The notes beneath the pieces were generated by a model. That model searched no databases. It saw only the letters and a list, made by a program, of their open reading frames with translations, and was not told the origin of the DNA. 64,000 nt of DNA. It comes from DATKMP01 sp963790045. GTDB lineage: Bacteria; Bacteroidota; Ignavibacteria; UBA10030. Both the position numbers and the translations under genes were made by a program. Location: positions 496,001 to 560,000 of the forward strand of contig CAWBMS010000007.1 in NCBI GenBank assembly GCA_963790045.1, read 5' to 3'. Below, piece by piece: positions 57,580-64,000 of the stretch (the stretch's first letter is position 1; each line of letters begins with the position of its first letter).

Positions 57580-57708
57580 ATGACAAGTAAATCGGTTCGG
57601 AATATTGTTTTATTGATCCTGTTAGTTTCCATGTTTGGATGCAAAGATAATGTAGTTTCATCGAAAGTAAATAGTAATGATACTACTAATAATGGGTCGG
57701 GAGTTTAA
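57580..57708 (+). pseudogene. Lipoprotein N-terminus, duplicated copy 1
   Basis: Forty-two codons beginning MTSKSVRNIVLLILLVSMFG and a lipobox Cys (SMFGC), then KDNVVSS and an Asn-rich linker, ending at TAA. GAGGTG precedes the ATG. It is the 5' end of the gene whose 3' part lies at 58011-58599, cut off by the repeat boundary. Confidence 0.6.
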
Positions 57709-57863
57709 CTCCCTCCCAGCTGAAGATGTTATTACTGAAATGAAAAAGTTCCTGCTTTTATATGAAAATAAAAAACTACCCGTACGGGTAGTTGTGCAAA
57801 CCGAAAGGTTATTTTATATTACCGGCATTGGAAGATAAAAAAAATGTCAAGTGAGGTGTTTTG

Positions 57864-57992
57864 ATGACAAGTAAATCGGTTCGGAATATTGTTTTATTGA
57901 TCCTGTTAGTTTCCATGTTTGGATGCAAAGATAATGTAGTTTCATCGAAAGTAAATAGTAATGATACTACTAATAATGGGTCGGGAGTTTAA
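57864..57992 (+). pseudogene. Lipoprotein N-terminus, duplicated copy 2
   Basis: Identical to the copy at 57580 and 284 bases further on. It is in the same frame as the downstream part 58011-58240, but TAA (57990) and TGA intervene in the repeat's terminal inverted repeat. A one-base slip there would give GVNSLPAEE, so the original gene probably ran from here through to 58599. Confidence 0.55.
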
Positions 57993-58010
57993 CTCCCTCC
58001 CAGCTGAAGA

Positions 58011-58599
58011 GGATTAATCTGTAAGCTCACTGCAAAGAAAAATGAAATGTGGCATGTAAGAAATTCAATTGTTGCAAAGATTGATTCTATTTATTGGGAT
58101 TATGTCTTGGGAACATTAACTCAAGTAAAAAAAATAGGGTACTACTCTGGATTAGATACAGCACATTATCAACTTTGGTTTTATGATGATTATTATGCAG
58201 CAGGTTTCGGGTTTTTCCTTGAAATTGGCGATGCCTAGTCAAACACCCAATGCTGAATTACTTGGGTGTATTATTGACAGCAAACAATATGGAAAAATGA
58301 CTTCTGTAAAAGATAAAAAGCAAAATACGATGTCAATATCTTATCAACTTTTTCCAGCATTTCCCAATCCATTTAACCCTTCTACAATGATATCGTATTA
58401 TATGCCGAAAAGCGGGAGTGTAAAAATAAAAATATATAATATCCTTGGTAAAGAAATTTCAATTCTTGTTGACAGATACCAAAATATTGGTCAACATTCG
58501 GTGCGTTTTGAACCCAAAGGATTGTCAAGTGGAGTTTACTTTGTTAGATTAATTACAGAGAATTATTCGTCGACAAACAAAATCATTTATTCAAAATAA
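58011..58599 (+). pseudogene. T9SS-sorted protein, C-terminal part; one frameshift
   Basis: This continues the interrupted lipoprotein gene. WDYVLGTLTQVKKIGYYSGL and LWFYDDYYAAGFGFFLEIGD are followed, after a +1 slip near 58237, by PNAELLGCIIDSKQYGKMTS and the sorting domain AFPNPFNPSTMISYYMPKSG. It ends SGVYFVRLITENYSSTNKII. The T9SS domain directs export through the outer membrane. A lipobox plus T9SS tail in one gene is unusual, so the two parts may have been different genes. Confidence 0.6.
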
Positions 58600-58616
58600 C
58601 TCGAAGAGGAAAGGCC

Positions 58617-59499
58617 ATGAAAAGACTGTTTTATCTTGTATTGGTAGTATCATCGATGATGTGTTTTGTAAATGCCCAAACGCTTAACCCGTTTTCGTTT
58701 TACCCATATCACGCAGGCGATATACGGCAATATCATTCTATATTCACTGGAGATTTAATCTATACAATTTATACTGATTCAGTAGTGTATCGTTCAACAA
58801 AAGATGTATTCATTTATAACCGAGTTGTAAGTACGACTACTGGCCCAAGTATTTATCGCATTGATTCGATGGGAAATGTATACAATATGAATTATCAACC
58901 GAATTATATACGCTATAAGCTTTATGCTGATAGTGGAGATTCTTGGCAAGAAGGAACGATGGATAGTGTACGTCCTATAATGGCAACAGTAACTTACACT
59001 GATTCAGTAAATATTTTTGGAAAAACTGTTGCTGAAAAAGCATTCCGAATTTGGTGGTACCAAAACGACACCTCGCAAGTTTTTTCGCTTGGAATCGATT
59101 ATTTAGCAGAAGGATTTGGATTAATAGGAGAACAAGTTGAACCATCGGATCAATACGCATTGACAGGTGCTATAATTGACGGCGTACATTATGGAACCAT
59201 TACTTCTGTGAATCGACAATCTGTTACAATACCAAATCAGATAGTGTTGTTTCAAAATTATCCGAATCCATTCAATCCATCAACGTTGATAAAATATCAA
59301 ATACCAATGACCGGATTTATTACATTGAAAGTTTACGATCTTTTAGGAAGATGCGTAGAAAACAATATATGTAGGCACGCAAACTGCCGGAATACATACC
59401 GCAAAGTTTACAGCAAATAACTTATCATCGGGAATATATTTTTATGAACTCAAGATAAAAGATTTAAGCATCCAAAAAAGAATGCTGTTAATTAAATAA
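58617..59499 (+). CDS. Secreted protein with T9SS sorting domain; one frameshift
   Basis: About 294 aa. A signal peptide (MKRLFYLVLVVSSMMCFVNA) precedes a domain of unknown function (FSFYPYHAGDIRQYHSIFTG, DYLAEGFGLIGEQVEPSDQY) that resembles the 58011-58599 product around GxIIDGxxYGTxTSV. The tail VLFQNYPNPFNPSTLIKYQI is the T9SS type A sorting motif. An extra A near 59354 breaks the tail; removing it gives VGTQTAGIHTAKFTANNLSS, GIYFYELKI and a stop at 59497-59499. GAGGAAAGG precedes the ATG. Confidence 0.8.
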
Positions 59500-59527
59500 C
59501 AAAAAATCAAATAAATAGGAGGAAGTT

Positions 59528-62500
59528 ATGAAAAAGAAAATTTGGTTGTCTATCATTTTTGTACTCCCGATAATGATTGGGATACAAAATAACCTTAATG
59601 CGCAAAATTTATCAGTATGCGGTGTATCGCAAAGTACTCAGGTAGCTACACAAATAGGCGGGCAAAACGTTACTTCTTTCGGGACATTAAAAGTTTTATT
59701 TATTTTTATTGATTTTCCTGATGACAATGTTGATGTCAATAACACAACATGGCCCGTCGGTGTTGGACCGAATTATCTTAATGATATTGTCGATGCAACA
59801 GAATCACAGAATTCCGGTAAACTTAATAATGTTTCGACATTTTTTAACGATATGAGTTATGGACAATTTAAAATGATTGGCAATGCTTATTACGTTCAAG
59901 CTCCTCATACACTTGCTTGGTATCAAGCCAATCATACAGGATATGAAGCAGATTATTCTGCGAGTGATGCTGCACAAAAACTGAATCAAACAATAAATTT
60001 CTCTGATTTCGATAGATGGATAGACAGTCCATATAATCACACACAAGGATCTGATAATACGATTGATATGGTTTTTTTCTGTTATAGACTCTGGTATTTA
60101 AATCAAGGGTTATATGGAAGTAGTTTTATTGCTGAAGGTTGGCAAGGTGCTTCATTGCCTGGTGGTAATGTAAGCGTTGATAATGGTGCAAGATTTATTC
60201 AATCAAGTAATTCTGTTGATATAATGAATATGCTTTATTATCCTGATTGGGGACATACGATGGAAAATATCGTTCATGAATTTGGTCATGTTTGGGGTCT
60301 CAATCATCAATATGCACCAGGTATGTGGTCATTAATGGGTCAACGTAGTCCTAGCACTGGCAGTTTTATGAATGCTTATGAACGAGAGCAACTCGGTTGG
60401 ATATGTTCCATGATATTGCAACGTCACAGACTGTAACATTACGCGATTTTGGTAAGAAAGGTGATGCATATAGAATTTCAGCCGGTAATGGAGAATATTA
60501 TATTATTGAAAATCATCAATATCTTACTCCTTATGATAATCCTGATGTTAATAATATTGCGAAAGGAATTTATGTTGTCCAAAATTCTTCGAGCGCTGAA
60601 CCTAATACAGAGGCATCATTACGTGTTGTTCCCGCAAATGGCAGATGGAATTGGTCTGTTTTAAATTGGATACATAATCCTTGGGATTCATCAACAGATC
60701 CTACAGAAACGCTTCCTATTTTTTTGAGAGGTTCGTCTAATAGAAATGTAGGGGCTTCAGTTAGAGATGTTATTTATGCCAGTAATTCTCAAAGCAAACA
60801 TAGTGGTTATAATATGATGTTTGTTTGGAAAGACGAAGCGACGGGCGCTTTAATGGAATCCACTAGATTTAAAGGAGATGGAAAAACGTTTTGGAGTAGA
60901 ACAGGTAATAACATTCTTTCACCATGGAGCAATCCAGCTGCTACTACCGTGAGTGGCACGCAATCAAATTTTGCTGTGCAAGTTTTAACAGATGCGGATA
61001 ATAGTAATTACGGAGCAATACAATTACAATTTTATGTTAACGATTTATCACAAATACTACCCGCTCAGCCACAAGATGTATCTGCATCATTTTCCGGTAA
61101 TAATACAATAGGAATTTCTTGGTCGGCAAATACCGAGCCAAATATGACGCAATCTGGTACTCACGGTTATAATCTTTATCGTTCCATTTACTATGATGGT
61201 GCAACTCTTTCGTATACCAAAGTTAATTCCTCGTTGTTAACTTCTACGACATATACAGACAATCCAATCCTTCCAGGCAATCTTCCCACAAATAAAGATG
61301 TGTATTGGCGTTACAATGTTGTAGCAATAGATAATCAGAATAAGTCTTCAGTTACTTCAGAAGATTCATGGTGCTATATGGGGAAAACTGTCTCTGGTTC
61401 TCTTTCAAGTAACACGACTTGGTCTAGTAATATTGTTGTTACAGGAACCGTTACAGTCCCAAGTGGGGTAACATTAACAATAAATTCAGGTCCAGTTTTA
61501 TCATTTGCAAATGGCGCCTCACTTATTGTAAATGGTAATTTACAAGCTCAGAATGCGACCTTCACCTCCACCGGCAGCACATCACCTGGAGCATGGGGCT
61601 CCATACAATTTAGCGGCAGTGGCGCAAGTTATTCAAATATGGATGGATGTACTATCCAGTATGGAACGCAGATCGATGTGCTGAACGGTGCAAACAATAC
61701 CTGGATCACAAACTGTAAAATTACCAACAACTCCGGCCATGGCATCAACGTCTCTTCCTCAAATAATTTTCATGCTATGAGTGATACTATTGCTAATGGC
61801 AATACCAATTATGGCATCGTCATATCCGGCGATACAGGTAGTTGGTGCTATGGCAACAAAATATATAAATATCCGGGTTCTTCCGGGTACCAAAAGGGAG
61901 TCGGAATACAATTCGGTGGCGGCGCAAGAAGCGGAATAGTATCACGAAATGATATCGATTATTTCGCTTGGGGACTCGCCGTGATCTATGGCTCGAGTGT
62001 TAATTACTACAACTGGTCGTATGAAGGGTTGAACCGAATTACCAATTGTGGTTTTGGAGTAAATGTCTATCAAAATAGCTGGTGCGATCTTGGCAGAACC
62101 ATCGGCGGGATGGACGATGGCTGCGGCGAAAACAGCATTTATAAAAATAATTACTGTGTAAATGTTGGAAATAATTTCGGCGAACAAAACACTGTTTTTG
62201 CTGATTATAATTGGTGGGGGAGCAACCCTCAATTTAACGTTTGGCCTTTTGCCAATAATTTCTCGAACAGTAATTGGCTAACCTCCAATCCATGGATCTC
62301 AACGCCCCTTCCATTGGTTACAGGACAGACAGCCAGCACCGGAATTAAAGCCGGCGAGCTGATGGCAAAGATGAGTCAATCTAATGATCAAGCACAACCG
62401 GCATCTGTTTCAATCGATTTTCTGGATTCGCTTCTTATCGGGTCAACATTTAAAGGAAAGAACCAAGAAGCGGTAACATATTTAAAATCGTATATCAATA

Positions 62501-63238
62501 ACCATCCCGATAACTATGCCGGATATTTAGCGATGTATAATTTTGCCGATAGCGCTACAACGCCGGACATTATCGATTTCTTCAAGGCAAATCATCCCAA
62601 TGCTCCGAAGATACAGAAGCTGCTGCTCGGGAATCTGTATCAAATGCAAGGACGATCTGATCTTGCCAAAACAACAAATACAGAGATCATCAATGCAAAC
62701 AAGAATACCGAGATTGCAGAAGAGGCAAAACTCAGGAACTATTATATTAGCTTATATACGGACAATGATCCGCAGGCAGCAGTAGCGCTATTAACAGACA
62801 TTCTTAGAACTCCAAAATTATCAAACGATATGGAACTTGACCGTGCAAAAACGGCTTTAAAGACATACGTCGATCCGAAGACGGGAAAGATGCCGTATGC
62901 AAGTGCGAATATTCAAACTGGAGACACATCGTCTTCAAGCAAATCGATTGTTCCTTCATCTGTTGCATTAGTTGGCAATTATCCCAACCCGTTCAATCCG
63001 ACAACACAAATACAATACCAACTCCCTGCAAGTGCACGTGTAACTTTGAAGATTCTTCGATGTACTCGGCAGAGAAGTTGCTGTGTTGGTCGATGGAATG
63101 AAATCAGCCGGTTTGTACACTGCCAACTTTGATGGTTCTCGTCTTGCCAGCGGCATGTATTTTGCTCGTATGGTGGTGAGCCCGTCAGACGGCAGCAAGC
63201 AAATCGTGCAGGTGAAGAAAATGTTGATGTTGAAGTGA
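59528..63238 (+). CDS. Large secreted multidomain metalloprotease with beta-helix and T9SS tail; two frameshifts
   Basis: About 1236 aa when joined. A signal peptide (MKKKIWLSIIFVLPIMIGIQ) precedes a metzincin-type zinc domain with HEFGHVWGLNH (HExxHxxGxxH) and GMWSLMGQ as Met-turn, like M6-type proteases. Further domains are a fibronectin III-like segment (PQDVSASFSGNNTIGISWSA), right-handed beta-helix repeats (DGCTIQYGTQIDVLN, NCKITNNSGHGINVSSSNN), a helical TPR-like part and the T9SS tail NYPNPFNPTTQIQYQLPASA. A -1 slip near 60400 and a +1 near 63052 interrupt it. The codon and base composition changes near 61555. The protein is probably cell-surface bound or released. Confidence 0.82.
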
Positions 63239-63580
63239 TTTCATCACTTCAACGAAATCCCGTACGCGGGATTGATGATAAAATAGCTTCACGCTTTCGC
63301 GTGAAAACATTTTTAGGCCTCCGGCTGTTGAAATGAGTCTATGAGTCGAGAGTCATTGAGCATATAAGTAGGGGCGGACAATTGTCCAACCAAATATACG
63401 TGACCGTCACCAACAAAGTTCAAACAAAGCAGGTGACGGTCACATGCTCGAAGGATAAGCAACTTTGACAAGGATGAATATAAACTTACATGGTTACGAT
63501 ACATCTTTCCTAAATCACCGTACAAAGCAAAACATGTTTTGTACATTCTTATAATTATTATTTTCGAGGAGTATAATACT
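63239..63580. other. Intergenic region with several perfect hairpins
   Basis: AATCCCG/CGGGATT (63256-63273), TTCACGC/GCGTGAA followed by AACATTTTT (63288-63316, probable terminator of the metalloprotease gene), a 12-bp palindrome GGACAATTGTCC (63376-63387), and GTGACCGTCACC (63400-63411) pairing perfectly with GGTGACGGTCAC (63432-63443) across 20 bases. No gene is seen. The last two lie 140-200 bases before the next start and may be regulatory or the ends of a small repeat. Confidence 0.6.
63288..63316 (+). terminator. Probable terminator after the metalloprotease gene
   Basis: TTCACGC, a TTTC loop and GCGTGAA form a perfect 7-bp stem, followed by AACATTTTTAGG. Confidence 0.6.
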
Positions 63581-64000
63581 ATGGATAAAAAACAAGAAAA
63601 CCGCCAAACTATGTGGGACGGCGTTGAACAGGTGCTGGATGACAACAGCACGGTCATCGGAACGAATCAGGAATTCCAGAACTCGGTGCAGAATTTTAAA
63701 ACCACCAAGCAGGCATGCAAAACCAAGTTCCAATCGGCAGACAACGCGTCCAAAGGAAAAGTGGAAGTGAAAGATAAAACTTCCGATGTGCTGATCGACT
63801 CATTGAAAAGCGCGACGGCGTCCCTGTGCGTGCTCGGGCATAAAACCAACAACACTGAATTGGAAACGAAGATGGATATACCTGCTTCGCACTGGACCAA
63901 TACCCGCGATACGGTTTTGGTCGATGAAGCGAAAACCATTATCGAATCGGTCGATGCCAATGCAGCGGCATTAACCAATCACGGTTTTACTGCCGATAAA
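63581..64000 (+). CDS. Hypothetical protein, cut by the right edge
   Basis: An open frame of 140 codons from the ATG at 63581 to the end of the window. GAGGAG lies about ten bases upstream. It starts MDKKQENRQTMWDGVEQVLD, is polar and helix-rich (TNQEFQNSVQNFKTTKQACK, VDEAKTIIESVDANAAALTN) and has no signal peptide. It resembles a class of helical proteins of unknown function that I associate with Bacteroidetes; I cannot name the family. It is more GC-rich than the genes before it. Confidence 0.6.
   Translation, partial: MDKKQENRQTMWDGVEQVLDDNSTVIGTNQEFQNSVQNFKTTKQACKTKFQSADNASKGKVEVKDKTSDVLIDSLKSATASLCVLGHKTNNTELETKMDIPASHWTNTRDTVLVDEAKTIIESVDANAAALTNHGFTADK

Larger units (their letters stand above)
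57403..58010. repeat. 284-bp tandem direct repeat, two copies plus a 40-base third start
   Basis: Copy 1 is 57403-57686 and copy 2 is 57687-57970; they look identical base for base. The first 40 bases recur at 57971-58010. Each unit holds an inverted repeat GGGAGTT-T-AACTCCC at its left end, a perfect 20-bp palindrome AACTACCCGTACGGGTAGTT (followed by a T run on the minus strand) and the start of a lipoprotein gene. The identity implies a very recent duplication or an assembly artefact. Confidence 0.9.

Noticed and set aside
7808..63060. Programmed ribosomal frameshifting or an unusual recoding system as the cause of the many +1 breaks
   Set aside because: The sites share no slippery sequence, stop codon context or downstream structure, occur in unrelated genes, and cluster by position (44-46 kb) rather than by function.

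Overview
The window reads as a chromosomal segment of an uncultured member of the Bacteroidota/Ignavibacteriota (FCB) group. Three secreted proteins near the right end carry the Por/type IX secretion (T9SS) C-terminal sorting domain with the YPNPFNP-type motif that is abundant in Ignavibacteria-like genomes. The cell-wall genes are those of a Gram-negative rod: mreBCD-mrdA-rodA, a DAP-type murE, and outer-membrane FadL and TolC proteins. This placement is inference; no rRNA is present to confirm it.

Layout. 0-5 kb: the end of a histidine-type phosphatase, a decayed IS3-family element, a FadL-like porin, two decayed 3' ends of a DNA/RNA non-specific endonuclease gene, and between them a VOC protein and a methyltransferase. 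5-10.7 kb: a complete type I restriction-modification operon hsdR-hsdM-hsdS. 10.8-11.1 kb: tRNA-Glu and tRNA-His. 11.1-16.4 kb, minus strand: an outer-membrane protein, then a TetR-controlled EmrAB-TolC-type efflux operon with a clear operator. 16.5-19.8 kb: a RhaD-like aldolase, then purN-purH. 19.8-25.3 kb: mreB-mreC-mreD-mrdA-rodA (cell elongation). 25.3-28.1 kb: a peroxiredoxin, a small membrane protein, a HAD hydrolase and a Tat-exported dipeptide epimerase.

28.4-46.5 kb is an uninterrupted dcw cluster: mraZ-rsmH-ftsL-ftsI-murE-murF-mraY-murD-ftsW-murG-(membrane protein)-murC-murB-ftsQ-ftsA-ftsZ. A MraZ box precedes it and a strong terminator ends it. 46.6-53.5 kb: a DUF3108 protein, a toxin-antitoxin pair, a secreted zinc peptidase, a response regulator, a threonine-dehydrogenase-like SDR and a PPi-type phosphofructokinase. 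53.5-64 kb is accessory and repeat-rich: a 21-bp-period tandem array, MITE-like hairpin elements, a LuxR-type response regulator, tandem beta-propeller lipoproteins, a 284-bp tandem duplication, T9SS cargo proteins and a large multidomain metalloprotease.

A global feature is about thirty single-base frameshifts, mostly +1. They interrupt otherwise well-conserved genes, including essential ones (mrdA, rodA, murE, mraY, ftsW, ftsA, ftsZ), and are densest in ftsA-ftsZ. I treat them as probable consensus errors and annotate the genes across them.
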